Positions 11,236-22,283 of a DNA stretch of 33,665 nt are shown in pieces (positions within the stretch are counted from its first letter, which is position 1; every line of letters begins with the position of its first letter). The notes under the pieces are model-generated. The model saw only the letters and a program-made list of their open reading frames with translations, ran no database searches and was not told the DNA's origin. A program made the translations under genes and the position numbers. The stretch is from NCBI GenBank assembly GCA_021464525.1, contig JADRCO010000444.1, positions 1-33,665 of the forward strand. Reading direction: 5' to 3'. This stretch comes from Rhizophagus sp. LPA8_4_AMF. Its lineage: Eukaryota > Glomeromycota > Glomeromycetes > Glomerales > Glomeraceae.

Positions 11236-12552
11236 ATGGCAGTACAAGACCTTTCAGAGAAAAAGCAAAATGCAAAAAATGCGGCTTCTGTTGCAGCACC
11301 AGCGGCATTTGCGAGGTCACTTATACTACAGGCTCTTGCACTATTTTATAGGACCCCAATAAAAGTAAACATTGAAAATTTCCACTAAATACATTTCTCA
11401 GTACATAAATTATTAATTTATTTAAATTGTCTCTTAGTTGTTTAGGCCACTTAGAGTCGATTATCTAATAATGGCTCGAGCAATTATGCCACCAACTCAT
11501 AATGACAGGAAATTTTCGTTTCATTCAACTAGCCTTGGCATGTTAACTCATGCAGTCAAACAACATGGTGTATGCATATTAGTCAGTCAAATTCGGCAAA
11601 TAAATTTCTGAAATATAATTAAAAAAAAAAATAATCCGACGTTAATTATTTATTTTTTTCTAGTTTATATTTATACCACGCCATGTCTTACCTCCACTGG
11701 TAGCGAATTCAATGATAGGCGCAGTCTTATTTACAACATATATTACAGTTCTTTCACAATTCAGTGGAACTTCTTCTTTTTTTGAGTCGGATTATAATCA
11801 TAGTTTGTATTCACCACCCCCATTTTCAATTGTATTTACCTCTGGAGCTATTGCAGGAGCTGCACAATCTCTAGTTGCTGCACCATTAGACTCTTTAAAA
11901 GTTAGATTTGAAGTAAATGATTTATTAGAGGGAAAGCACAAAAGCATGTTCGATTTTGCCAAAACTACTTGGAAAGAATTGGGAGTTGCAAGTATTTATC
12001 GTGGAATTTGCTTAACGTTGGTAAAGGTTTGTGATATCAAATTAATTTTTATTATTTATGTTTTTATGCTTTTTTGATTAATCTTAATTTTTAGTTTTAT
12101 TGATTATATAGGATTCTTTATCTTGCGGATTGTTTTTTGGAGTTTTTGAATTTGTCAAACAACAATGTTATAATGCATTCATTGAGGAAATGAGCGACTA
12201 TCGCGAAACTTCAAAGAGATCTCAGTTGATAGAACCAGCTTTTGTATTAGCGGCTGGTGGAATGGCAGCAATATCATATCATTTCGTTGATTATCCTTTA
12301 GACAAAATTAGAAATATATTCCTTATAGAAGAAGCTCAATCTGAATATCAACATGAACAGAAACCACGTTTATATAAAGACACGTGGAAACAATGTAAAT
12401 TAAGAATTAAGAGAAAGGGATTGATTAAATTTTTATATAGTGATTTTGGTGCTACGGTTATAAGAGCTGTCCCTGCTACTAGTGTTGGTTTCTTGGTTTT
12501 TGAACTAATGAAAAGGAAATTTGATCGAGAATTATATGATGAAAATATATAA
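11236..12552 (+). CDS. Mitochondrial carrier family protein
   Basis: Inner-membrane solute carrier; the substrate cannot be told. Four exons give 354 aa: 11236-11364, 11438-11569, 11664-12026, 12112-12552. Two carrier signatures of the Px(D/E)xx(K/R) type are clear: PLDSLK at 161-166, after the small-residue helix SGAIAGAAQSLVAA, and PLDKIR at 270-275, after AAGGMAAISY. The matching motif expected in the first third is not recognisable; that third has FRPLRVDYLIMARA instead. This makes it a divergent member, probably one of the fungal orphan carriers. Long hydrophilic loops follow each signature. The gene follows VPS55 in the same direction, with its own E-box promoter. Confidence 0.88.
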
Positions 12553-12617
12553 TCTTAGATCAAAGCCACATTAGTTACTAATGAGTGTAATTTAGGTTAA
12601 TGTTTTTTATGACAAAA

Positions 12618-12725
12618 TTAAAAGAATCCAAATCTAGGTACACCAAACTCAGGACCAAGCTCCTTTTCGATACGAACAACAAATTTTCCAAGGCATGCTG
12701 GCCCTCTATATAAATAATGACTCAT
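12618..12725 (-). CDS. Candidate 35-aa small protein
   Basis: A 36-codon frame with ATG and TAA, beginning MSHYLYRGPACLGKFV and ending in VPRFGFF. I do not recognise it. It differs from the AT-rich filler around it: Gly and Pro codons are frequent, charged residues are spread evenly (RIEKELGPEFG), and there are no poly-Lys/Asn/Ile/Phe runs. It lies 65 bp behind the convergent carrier gene and 119 bp from the divergent rhomboid gene, and a CACGTG site (12754-12759) sits 29 bp upstream of its ATG. It could be a short conserved (perhaps mitochondrial) protein or a chance frame. No splice donor to extend it is obvious. Confidence 0.45.
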   Translation of the reverse strand: MSHYLYRGPACLGKFVVRIEKELGPEFGVPRFGFF

Positions 12726-12844
12726 AGTCTCATAATTAAGAAAATTTTAATTTCACGTGGTTATATTGTTTATATTGTCATTTTTGTATATCATGATAAA
12801 AGATTATCCTTTATTTGATTTTACTGTTCGAATTCAGCTTTACA
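12726..12844. promoter_or_regulatory. Short bidirectional promoter with CACGTG box
   Basis: A CACGTG palindrome at 12754-12759 lies between the rhomboid ATG (12845) and the ATG of the small ORF on the other strand (12725). The same site is found at similar distance before the mitochondrial carrier gene, so a shared bHLH regulator of mitochondrial genes is possible but unproven. Confidence 0.4.
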
Positions 12845-13986
12845 ATGAGTTTGTTTCGAGTGGGAGAAATTATGTGTTCTCCGCGTTTTCCGTTAAGTTA
12901 TCGCAGACTTTCAAGCTTAAACGGCCAGTACTGTTCAGCATTCTCTTCAATAAGGAATTATGCGCTAGACACCCGATATTATAATAATAAACTTGTATCT
13001 TATAATAATTCTTTACTTCAAAAAACGTATCGGAAACGCGTAACTCCCTCAATTTGGAAACCTGTTTTGTTTACATTAATTGCTTCTGGTTCGTCATTCG
13101 CTATAGCAACAAACATTTCTGCGGAAAAAATAAAGGATCGTCGTAAAAATATGTATCATTTTTATAATGATAATAATCAAAACGCTGGGGATATAGTGAC
13201 TTATAGAGAACCTTGGGTCAAAGGAATATTTCATCGATTAATTCAAAAGATTGAAGATTCCAAATTTTATAAAAGCTTGCACGGAGATTGGACATATATG
13301 ACCAAACGATGGAACTCATTGAGCGATAGCACGAAAACTACTGCAATTTTAATTGGAATTAACACGATTATCTTTGGAATGTGGCAAATTCATCCTTTAC
13401 GAGCAGTCATGAATAATTATTTTGTTCATAATCCACTTTCTGGACGGTCATTTACATTGCTAACTTCAATGTTTAGCCATGAGGCTTTCTGGCATTATAG
13501 TTTTAATATGCTGGCTTTGTATTCTTTTGGGGATTTAGTTTATCGCATTTTTGGAAAAGAGCAATTTCTTGCGTTTTATCTTTCCTCTGGAATGGTTGCA
13601 TCTTGTATTAGTCATATTGTTTCCTTAAGTTTCAAACGGTACAATATATTGCCATCTTTAGGAGCTTCTGGGGCTATTTTCGCATGCATTGCTGCTTGCG
13701 CAATTCAATATCCTGATTCTTCTGTATACTTGATATTTTTGCCATTTTTTCCTATTAAAATCAGTTACGCACTTCCTGCTATAATGGCATTTGACTTGTG
13801 GGGAATTGTATCTGGGATGACAATGTTCGACCATTTTGTAAGTATTAAAATATGAGGCTCGGCAAATATTTATCATTACTTATACATTTTAATTCATAAT
13901 AGGCACACTTGGCTGGTACTATGTTTGGTCTAATTTACACGAAATTTGGACAGGAACCATATTGGAAGGTGGTAAAACAAATATAG
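12845..13986 (+). CDS. PCP1: Mitochondrial rhomboid protease (Pcp1/PARL-like)
   Basis: Intramembrane serine protease of the mitochondrial inner membrane; the yeast form processes Mgm1 and Ccp1. Two exons give 358 aa: 12845-13837 and 13903-13986. The N-terminus (MSLFRVGEIM..., then many Arg/Ser and almost no acidic residues over 50 residues) fits a mitochondrial targeting sequence, which supports this start over the in-frame ATG at 12815. Rhomboid landmarks: HEAFWHYSFNMLAL with the conserved Asn, GASGAIFA with catalytic Ser275, and AHLAGTMFG with catalytic His333, the latter on the second exon. An extra hydrophobic helix precedes the core at about 73-90, as in PARL-type members. Catalytic positions nearly equal those of human PARL. 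Confidence 0.95.
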
Positions 13987-14288
13987 TTAATTCATCTTGG
14001 ACATTAATACCTTATATTAATTTGATGGTAGAATGGTTTACAAAACTTATGTATATATTTTATATTAACCAGAAGAGAAAATCAAATTAATTCCAACATT
14101 CAATCCTGTATAATAATTCATGATGTTTCCATATTTAGAATTTACTTCCTAAATCTCTTTTAATTAATAAAAGAAAAATAATTTTATCAATTTAAAATAT
14201 TATAACATCATATAATTCTAGCAATAAAATAATAACTTTTTGAAATAAATGTTATAAATGGCTACCACTCAACACGTTATATGTAGAA
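13987..14288. other. Tail-to-tail intergenic region, rhomboid / eL6
   Basis: Convergent gene ends. Only AT-rich sequence is seen, presumably the 3' untranslated parts of both genes; nothing else is recognised. Confidence 0.5.
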
Positions 14289-15159
14289 TTAGAAGCTCAA
14301 ATTGTGAGGAAATTGGCCTTTACTGAGTGAAAATCTGGCTCGTAAATAATCATAAAGATTTGGAACTTTTTTCAAGCTGGCCACGAGTTGTTTATCAATT
14401 TCTTTTTGATCGGCAACTTTATGCTCCGAAACTACTTTCTTTTGCTAAATTAAAGAAAATCACTATTATAAATAATTTGTAGAACACCTCAAATAATGAA
14501 TGTTAATTTATTCTTACACTTTGGTCTGTAAGGAATTCTTCTATATCATCGCTTTTCTTGGGTTTCTTTTCTCTCTTGAAATATAAATCGTCAAATTTAT
14601 CAATCTTAATTGAAAATAAACGTAAATTAAAAAATTTTTAAAATAGAGACAATCCTTTAGGTTTAAATTTATGAATTATCCTTACCGAACAAGAACTAAG
14701 ATCAACTTTTGTTGAGGTAGCTATAACATAAGCTTGATTGACGCGCTTCAACGGAACACCATTAACTTTGAACGGGCCGGTTACCAATAATAGACCGCTT
14801 TTGAGCTGTTTTAAAAAAACAACGCGCTTTCCACGGAATCGACCAGTCAATAAGATAAGAATTGTACCAGGAGTAATAGAGGTACGAAGTTTCGTTTGCT
14901 TGTTAACTTTTCGTGATTTTTTTGGAAGAGGAACATCTTCTGCTGGATAAAATCGTGGAGCCTTTTCTAATGGGATAACACGTTGACCACCATTGTTATT
15001 TCCGTTAATTTGTACTGTTTTTCTGGTTTCAACCTTAGTTTCAGGCTTTGGAATAGTAGACTTCTTGCGTCTGTATAAGGCCTTTTTTGCGTAGACTTTA
15101 CTACGAGAATAGCGTGGAATTCCGGGAACAAGAAACCTATTGCGTGGTGCGTGTGCCAT
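14289..15159 (-). CDS. RPL6: 60S ribosomal protein eL6
   Basis: Structural protein of the large ribosomal subunit. Three exons give 238 aa: 14686-15159, 14518-14604, 14289-14444. The basic N-terminal arm ([26 protein letters not shown], from residue 4) is followed by the KOW-type core [20 protein letters not shown], then [20 protein letters not shown] and [11 protein letters not shown]. The C-terminus [14 protein letters not shown] matches the conserved end of eL6. The ATG is placed at the first Met of the basic arm; upstream is a 15-base T/A run (about 15173-15188), which would code for poly-Phe and cannot be part of the protein. The gene is head-to-head with eIF3e, a translation partner. 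Confidence 0.96.
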
Positions 15160-15669
15160 TTTTGCCACTTCAAAAAAAAAAAAAAAAATTAGGTGATTAA
15201 TACCTTTTTCACAAAGTGGGTTAGTTGTTATTAATATTATATTACAAGTCAAATTAAAATCTTCGTAAATAACTAAAATAATTCCTAAATTCGATGACTA
15301 TAATTGTTGATGGACCAACTTTCACTTAAATAAATGCGTTGAAAAAAAGGGCTTTTGAGGAATGACCAAATATTATATTTTATTACCCATTCGATTGCAT
15401 GTTCATAAATATCATTGAAAAAAAAACCAAACTTAACACTTAATGAGACTTATTAACATAATAATAAAAAACCCTTAAAAACTCATACCAAGACAAGAGA
15501 AGTCTTAGCGGATGGATCAAAGGAGGAAGAAAACCGTTGATTAAAAGATTTAAATTTATAACAAAATTTCGTATCACTGAAAACTGTAATTTAATTGGCT
15601 GGATCTAAATATTTTCACCATGATAAAAAATTTTCAAATCTTTCTTCGAAAGCTTCGAAAGTCAACAAA
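15160..15669. promoter_or_regulatory. Divergent promoter region, eL6 / eIF3e
   Basis: 510 bp between two translation genes facing away from each other. A long A/T homopolymer lies directly upstream of the eL6 start, as often seen at ribosomal protein promoters, and an ATTGG (inverse CCAAT) at 15594-15598 lies 72 bp before the eIF3e ATG. Confidence 0.5.
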
Positions 15670-17477
15670 ATGGCAGCAACTTATGACTTGACCCCTAAAT
15701 TGATCCCGTATTTGGACAGACACCTTGTCTTTCCGTTGTTGGAATTTCTTTCTATGCACAAGGTTGGACTCAATGCTCAAAAATTTTTTAATAAAAATTG
15801 TATTTGCAAAGTAATATTTCCTGCTTTAGATCTATCCGGAGATCGATTTACTGAAAGCTAAATATGAATTATTGGCCAAAACTAATATGGTTGATTTTAT
15901 TTCAATGTTGTATAAAACAATACATGATACTGAAGAAGTTCCAAAAGGTATTTGTTTTTATTATTCATTATACGATAAATTTATTTTAATGCGTAATTTT
16001 ACTGATCGTATATAATCGAATTTACAATATGTTAGAATTTTCGACCAAAAGAGATGAGGTTCTTCAGACACTTGAAAATCTTCAAGCAGAGGCTCAAAAG
16101 GTTTTAGACATTATAGAGAATCCGGAAGTTATTTCCGCTCTTCGGCAAGATAAACTTCAGAATCTTAATTTTCTAAAAGAAAAGTACGGAGTAAGTGTCA
16201 ATACAGTAAATTTAGTTTAATAAATTGGGTTGCTTTCTTTTCATTTTTATTATTTGATAGCTTACAGATAAAATGCTTAACACTCTTTATCAATTTGGCC
16301 AATTCCAATATAACTGTGGTAATTATGGAGGTGCTTCCGATATGTTGTATCATTTCCGTGTATTGGTTAGTAACTTTTTATTTTATAGTATTGTTTAGGA
16401 AAGAGTTCGGGATTAAACTTAATTTATTATTATACAGTCGACAGATCATGAATTAAACGTTTCGGCATTATGGGGAAAGCTAGCGTCCGATATTTTGGAT
16501 TCTAATTGGGACGGTGCTTTAGAAGAAGTACAAAAGTTAAAGGAAACCATTGATCAAAAGGTTCTTATCACGTTTGCTTCCAAGTATTCTAGTGCTATTA
16601 ATTTTAATTGCCTTCTGTTAATAGAATTTTACTTCTCCTTTGCATCAACTGCAACAACGCACCTGGTTTATTCATTGGTCGATATTTGTTTTCTTCAATC
16701 ATCCAAAAGGACGTGATAGTATTATCGATGTATTTTTCACTCCTTCGTACATTAATACTATCCAAACTGCGTGTCCATGGATTCTTCGGTATCTTACAAC
16801 CGCCGTCGTAACAAACAAGCGTAAAAAAAGTATTTTAAAAGATTTAGTTAAAATTATTCAACAGGAAAGTTATGAATACAGGGATCCTATAACTGAATTC
16901 ATTGAAAGCTTATATGTGAAATTTGATTTTGAGGGAGCTCAGCATAAATTAAAAGAATGTGAAAAAGTACTTTCTAATGACTTTTTCTTAGTTGCTACTT
17001 TACCAGAATTTGTAGAAAATGCTCGTTATTTAATCTCTGAAACTTATTGTCGGATACATTTAAAGATTGATATTAGGTATGATAAATATTATTCATTAAT
17101 TTTATTTGTTAGGTAATCGTTCATCTACTGATTTCTTAATTTTTAGCGGGTTATCACAAACTCTTAATTTGGATCAAGAGGCAGGTGAAAAATGGATTGT
17201 TAATTTGATTCGAGACACACGTGTCGATGCAAAGATTGATTTTAAAGAGGTCTGTTTTAGTTATTTAGTTTAACATTGTAATAAAGTAGTTTTTGACTAA
17301 TATGAAAAAATTCGTTCATTATAGAATACTGTTATTATGAATCAAAATCATACTTCCATTTATCAACAAGTTATTGAACGTACGAGAGGTTTATCATTCC
17401 GTTCTCAGATATTATCATCTACTATTGAAAAACGTGAAGCACATCAAAGTGCTAGTGCTGCAGAAGCTGTGGAATAA
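15670..17477 (+). CDS. EIF3E: Translation initiation factor eIF3 subunit e (Int6)
   Basis: PCI-domain subunit of the eIF3 complex, which helps mRNA load on the 40S subunit. Eight exons give 433 aa (human: 445): 15670-15762, 15830-15947, 16036-16190, 16261-16365, 16438-16560, 16625-17076, 17147-17249, 17325-17477. The N-terminus [10 protein letters not shown]...[14 protein letters not shown] is the family signature. Others are [87 protein letters not shown], and the PCI end [18 protein letters not shown]. An in-frame ATG at 15595 adds 25 residues absent from the family and was rejected. Budding yeast lacks this subunit, so its presence fits an early-diverging or filamentous fungus. Confidence 0.97.
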
Positions 17478-17734
17478 AATGAATAAAATAACTATTATGT
17501 AATTTATCTTCAAATTGTAAATTAAATTTATTAAATGATTTTTTTTTCGGTAATAAGATTCTTAATGTTATATTTATTCTTATTTTTATATATATCTTGA
17601 CTAATTTTATACTTTATAAAGTATGAGCATTTATAGACAAGTTAATAATTAATATTATATATCAATAAGTGTCTAAAAGAAATAATCAATTAAAAAAAAA
17701 TTTTTTTTTAATACTAATAAATATTTCATTATTC

Positions 17735-19400
17735 TCATACATCAATAACTCTTGATAACTTTTGAATACGATTCAATAAAATATCTCCTTGCTTGATACT
17801 TTGTTGATATTGTGCGTTCTTAGCATCTGGTCTATTTGTCTCAACAATTCCATTCACTTTATCAATTACACAGTTAAGACGACCGGCGGCTATAAATTTC
17901 GACACATCGCTAGTAAAAAAGGCTGTTAGTTAACAAATTATCTCTTCAAATATAAACATTCATTTATTATTATTACATACTTGTCAATGAATCCCTCCGA
18001 AACACCAAATGAGTTTGCCATACTTTCCATAGTAAGTGAACGATATGACTCCAGAAGTTGCGCGTATGCAATGATTCTCATTTCACGGACATAATACCTA
18101 AGATGTAAGAATAAGTACCTTGAAGTGCGCAAATGATCCAACTCAACATCGGCTTAAATAAAATAATTATAATTATAAATTAATTAATGAATAAAAATTC
18201 AAAAGCTTTTTTACATTTGAGAAAATTACCAAGTGCTCGAAAAAATTTTGCGTATTCACAGTTATAAAGTGAAGTAATATAATCTTCTAAATGTGGAATT
18301 TCATGTAAGACTTCCAATACCTCTGGTGCATCAATTACCTATAAATTCAGCGAATAATTTAATACGAATAAACTACAAAAAATAATGAGAATAAAGTAGA
18401 ATAATTACTTACCTTCTTCTTCAAATCAACTCGATTTAAAGAAATTGCTCCAGCTAAAACAGCATATTTAACAAATTCTTTATACTCCATTAATTCAGTA
18501 GACATGAACGTTGATAAAGTATCAAGAAATAAATTTGCAGCAGTTTTAAAATCACGTATAGATAACCTGTAAATGCCTTCATATACTTTAAGACGATTAC
18601 GTCGATCCCAATCACCACCTTCTTCAATTAAACTTGAAAGTAAAATTGAATTAGCGTTAAAGTTTTTTGAAATAAGACCAATTATCAAACGAATACCTTT
18701 TTGCTCTTTCAATATTGCGACTGATCAAATCATTATCATTAAAAAAGAATCCTATCCTTACAAAACAAAAAATTATATCTATTCGCGATCCTAATCCTGG
18801 TGTCTTATCTAAGGCAATACGATACGCTGCAATAGCTTTTTCCTAAAATAAAGACAATTAAATGAATTAATATGTGATAATTGGAATCAAAAAAAAAATT
18901 AAAATGTACCTTGTCACCAATTTTCGCGAAGAATTCAGCCTTGGCTAATAAAGCATCGCTAATTTCCGTTTCGCCTAAATTTTTTTCGGCATCTTCAAGT
19001 TTTTCATCCAATTTCTTTAGTTCTTCATTATTATTTTCTTGGTATTTTGCATGCAGAGGTTTATCAAATGGAATCTTGAGTTCTTCAGTCATTAATTGGT
19101 AAAAAGGTGCCATGTCTATAGTTAGAGGATAAAAAAAACTTATCAATTGAACGAGAACTGAAAGAATTAAGGAAAATGAAGTTTATTATTATTGAAACCG
19201 CGACAAATTTTCTTATCAGGTTGGTTGAAAAATAAATTATTAGTACTTCGTCAGGAGGAGTACTTACTATTTTCTTCAATACACTTAAATAAACTAGTTC
19301 TTGCTTCATCATAAAACTCTGGAGTTTTTGGGTTGTTCAAGATAAACCTATAATTAGCAAGATCTAAATTAGGAATTTTTGGAATAGAGTTTTCAGACAT
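17735..19400 (-). CDS. RPN7: 26S proteasome regulatory subunit Rpn7 (PSMD6)
   Basis: PCI-domain subunit of the 19S lid. Seven exons give 386 aa (human: 389): 19268-19400, 18910-19115, 18697-18842, 18413-18632, 18230-18338, 17981-18152, 17735-17909. The N-terminal part begins with [16 protein letters not shown]; family strings follow: [86 protein letters not shown] and the last helix [14 protein letters not shown]. All joins are in frame. It is tail-to-tail with eIF3e (257 bp), so two PCI-domain subunits of related complexes happen to be neighbours, and head-to-head with the SET gene. Confidence 0.97.
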
Positions 19401-19587
19401 TTTGTAGTAGAATAAATAAAATATTGAAAGCGAACAAGTGATGATTTATCTGCAAGGTGTACGTAATCTACAAATTTCGTAGTTGTACCGTTTTTAGACT
19501 GATGAGATCGACCAATCAGCTAACGATCTTGAAAAAGAATTTTCTGATAAAAAATTGTGATCTATATTTTTAAAGAAAAAATTTGCA
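19401..19587. promoter_or_regulatory. Divergent promoter region, RPN7 / SET methyltransferase
   Basis: 187 bp hold both promoters. A CCAAT box is at 19512-19516. I looked for the yeast proteasome element GGTGGCAAA on both strands and did not find it. Confidence 0.45.
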
Positions 19588-21702
19588 ATGAGCCATAACG
19601 ACAATACATTAAATTTTGAAGAAATTAATAAACAATTTATCTATTGGTTTTGTAGCAATGGAGGAACGATATCACCAAAAATTTCATTCAAAGATTATTC
19701 TTCGGAAAATGCAGGTCGAGGAGTTGTCGCAGTTGACGATATAGAGGTTTCATTACTTTCGCTTTTTGAATACATTCCATACCATTATATTTAAACATTA
19801 ATATTCAATCTCAAAATATGTATAGCCGTTTGAAGTGTTATTTGATATTCCGCATTCTATAGTACTTTCAGAAAAAACATCATCACTAAAAGATTTAATA
19901 GCAAGCAGCGAATTTGAAATGCTTAGTAAAATTAATTCGTGGTTTCCACTCATATTATGCATGATGTATGAAAACCAAAAAGAAAATTCATTATGGAAGC
20001 CTTATTTTGATATTTTACCTCGAGAATTTGATACACCAATGTTTTGGAATGAAGCCGATCTTTCTGAATTAGAAGGAACAGGTGTTATCGGTAAGAAAGA
20101 TATATTTCTTTAAATTGATTCTTAAGCAATTTTAATATAGCGTATATAAACTCGATTCTACCATGATAGATAAAATTGGAAAATCTGATGCGGAAAAACA
20201 ATACAATGCCCATTTTCTACCAATAATCCAGGTAATAAAAGTATCAATTATTAATGAATCATTTCTTTTTATGTAGGAAATAAAAAAAATTGTTGATTTG
20301 ATCGTATATTATGGTTATATATATATTTTTTTATAATATAACACGGTATAATCGTACTTATTTTCTTTCGTATTATTTAGTCAAATCCTTCAATTTTTGA
20401 TTCAAATATACATAATCTGGAATTATTTCATTGTATGGGATCTCTTGTAATGGCAAATGCATTTCAAGATAAAATAAGGAATAAGAACATCGAAGAAAAT
20501 AAAGATAAAAATGAAGAGGATGAAGAGGATGAAGAGGATGAGAAAGAAGAAATTACAATGATGCCAATGGCTGATATGTTGAATCATAAAACTGGGTTTA
20601 ATAATGTATGTCCGTTATACTTCTCATTTCCTTTCAATTTATATATATATATTTTTATCGTTAGGCTCGATTATTTCGTGAAAAAGGATTATTAGAAATG
20701 ACCGCAATTAAGAAAATTAAGAAGGGCGAACAAATTGTAATTATATATTAAATTGTATTATATATTAAAATACGTTTTTCTGATACTATTTTTTTTCTCA
20801 AGTATAATACTTATGGAGAGTTGTGTTCTGCAGGTAAATCATACATTTTGATTTCTTGTTCTTACAAATAATTTTCATAAACACTTTACTTAAAATAGAC
20901 TTACTGCGCAAGTATGGATTTGTTGACGAGAATAATATGTATGATATAGTGGAATTAAATGGTCAATTTGTAGTTGATACATTATCAATCGATGAAGATA
21001 CAAAGGATAAGAAGGTACTTAGTCCTTTATGTAATCGCCACGAATTTGTTGTTATTGTCATTACTTATATAATATAAGATCGAAATGTTGTTGGAAGAAG
21101 ATATTTTAGATGAGTATGTTCTTTGTCATTTTATGTTTGACTTTTATACACAAAATTTTAATTTTACATAACTATACACAGTATGTTCGTCTTGGATACT
21201 ACGTATGAAATACCACCTGAACTAATTATAACAGGTATATATATATATTCTGAAGAAATTATACAGCTCGTAGTGATAAAAAAAATCGTTAAATTTTTTC
21301 TTAACAATCAAAAAAGCCGAAATAATGAGAATGGATAAAGCCCAATTTAAGAAGCTTCAAAAATCAGAAAAATTCCCTGAACCTAAAATGAATTTTGATA
21401 TTAAACAATCATTAATTCAGCTATTTGAGAAACGATTAGCAATGTATAAGACATCAATCAAGGTGAGAGGATAATATATATTTTATTATCTATTTTGTCT
21501 ATTATAGTATACTTAAGAATAATTTTTATAGGATGATGATGAAATTTCGAAATCAAATAATATATCGTTGAGATTAAAATATATTATTATTATGAGATTG
21601 GGAGAAAAACGTATACTACAAAATTTATTAAACAATCTTAATGATTGGAACGGAGATGACGAAAGAGAAACAAATAGAAAGAAAAGAAAAATCAAAGATT
21701 GA
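19588..21702 (+). CDS. RKM4: SET-domain lysine methyltransferase, Rkm4/SETD6-like
   Basis: Class of SET enzymes that methylate non-histone proteins; yeast Rkm4 methylates ribosomal protein eL42. Eleven exons give 444 aa: 19588-19746, 19826-20090, 20170-20231, 20381-20605, 20665-20736, 20803-20833, 20899-21014, 21080-21114, 21182-21234, 21317-21462, 21532-21702. The split SET domain opens with AGRGVVAVDDI (near 40-50), continues through LSELEGTGVIDKIGKSDAEK, and closes with MADMLNHK (Asn230-His231) and YNTYGELCSADLLRKYGFVD (Tyr265). Residues from about 300 fit the Rubisco-LSMT substrate-binding domain. An acidic insert with three EED units (DNA repeats at 20513-20539) interrupts SET before the NHK motif. 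Exon 3 must start at 20170; the nearer AG at 20140 breaks the frame. The exact substrate is inferred. Confidence 0.9.
20513..20539 (+). repeat. Three 9-bp repeats coding Glu-Glu-Asp
   Basis: Three perfect copies of GAAGAGGAT at 20513-20521, 20522-20530 and 20531-20539 lie inside exon 4 of the SET gene. They extend an acidic surface loop and, being in-frame 9-mers, could vary in number between strains without breaking the protein. Confidence 0.9.
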
Positions 21703-22283
21703 TTGCTTTTAATTAATCGAAAGGAAAGATATCCACATGAACTGGTCCTTTGGGTACGCGAAATAACTAATAATTTTGTAATAAAAATTATTGCAATTAC
21801 TGCGCCGCTTATTTTTTAATATATGGACGTCACATGATCTGCTTTAAATTTTATAACCCCATCAAAAAAGTCACTATCACGTGATGTTTTGCCCGCATTA
21901 CGGCGTTATGCATTAACATGTGAAATAAACAGTGACGAATAAGGCGTGACGAATAAGTTTTCACCTACTCGAAAAAACTAAGTCCCTCAGATACATATAG
22001 TTTACGTAAAGCAGAGTGGGTGTGATGCCGGTGATGAATATTTTTCACAGTCACGTGATAGTGAAAATTTGATGGGAAAATTAAATTTTATGCACAATGC
22101 ATGTAACGATAAAAAATGTACACGTGTCATCTCATTATTATTAATTAGAAACATTTAAAATGGTGGTTTCAAACATTTAGTATGTGGAAAATAAAAGAAA
22201 TTAAAAATATTTCTTTTCTTTTTTTTTAATCAATAAATAATTAAAAAACTAATTTACTTAATATATTAAATAATTATTAAATG
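21703..22283. other. Tail-to-tail intergenic region with three CACGTG sites and short repeats
   Basis: Lies between the ends of the SET gene and the lumazine synthase gene, so no promoter is expected here. It nevertheless has three CACGTG palindromes (21878-21883, 22052-22057, 22121-22126). The first two are embedded in a 13-bp inverted pair, 21872-21884 and 22051-22063. A 12-bp direct repeat, gtgacgaataag, occurs at 21932-21943 and 21946-21957. Around 21880-22130 the base composition is clearly less AT-rich than the gene-end sequence on either side. No open frame is convincing; an unannotated non-coding transcript is possible. Confidence 0.5.

Noticed and set aside
15595..15669. Upstream in-frame start for eIF3e
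   Set aside because: Family proteins begin directly with the YDLT...[13 protein letters not shown] block; the extension is probably 5' untranslated.
20141..20169. AG at 20139-20140 as acceptor of SET exon 3
   Set aside because: Gives a stop within a few codons; the acceptor ending at 20169 keeps frame and restores the family string GVIDKIGK.
22028..22040. C-box-like GTGATGA, possible C/D snoRNA
   Set aside because: No D box (CTGA) or terminal stem at a suitable distance downstream.
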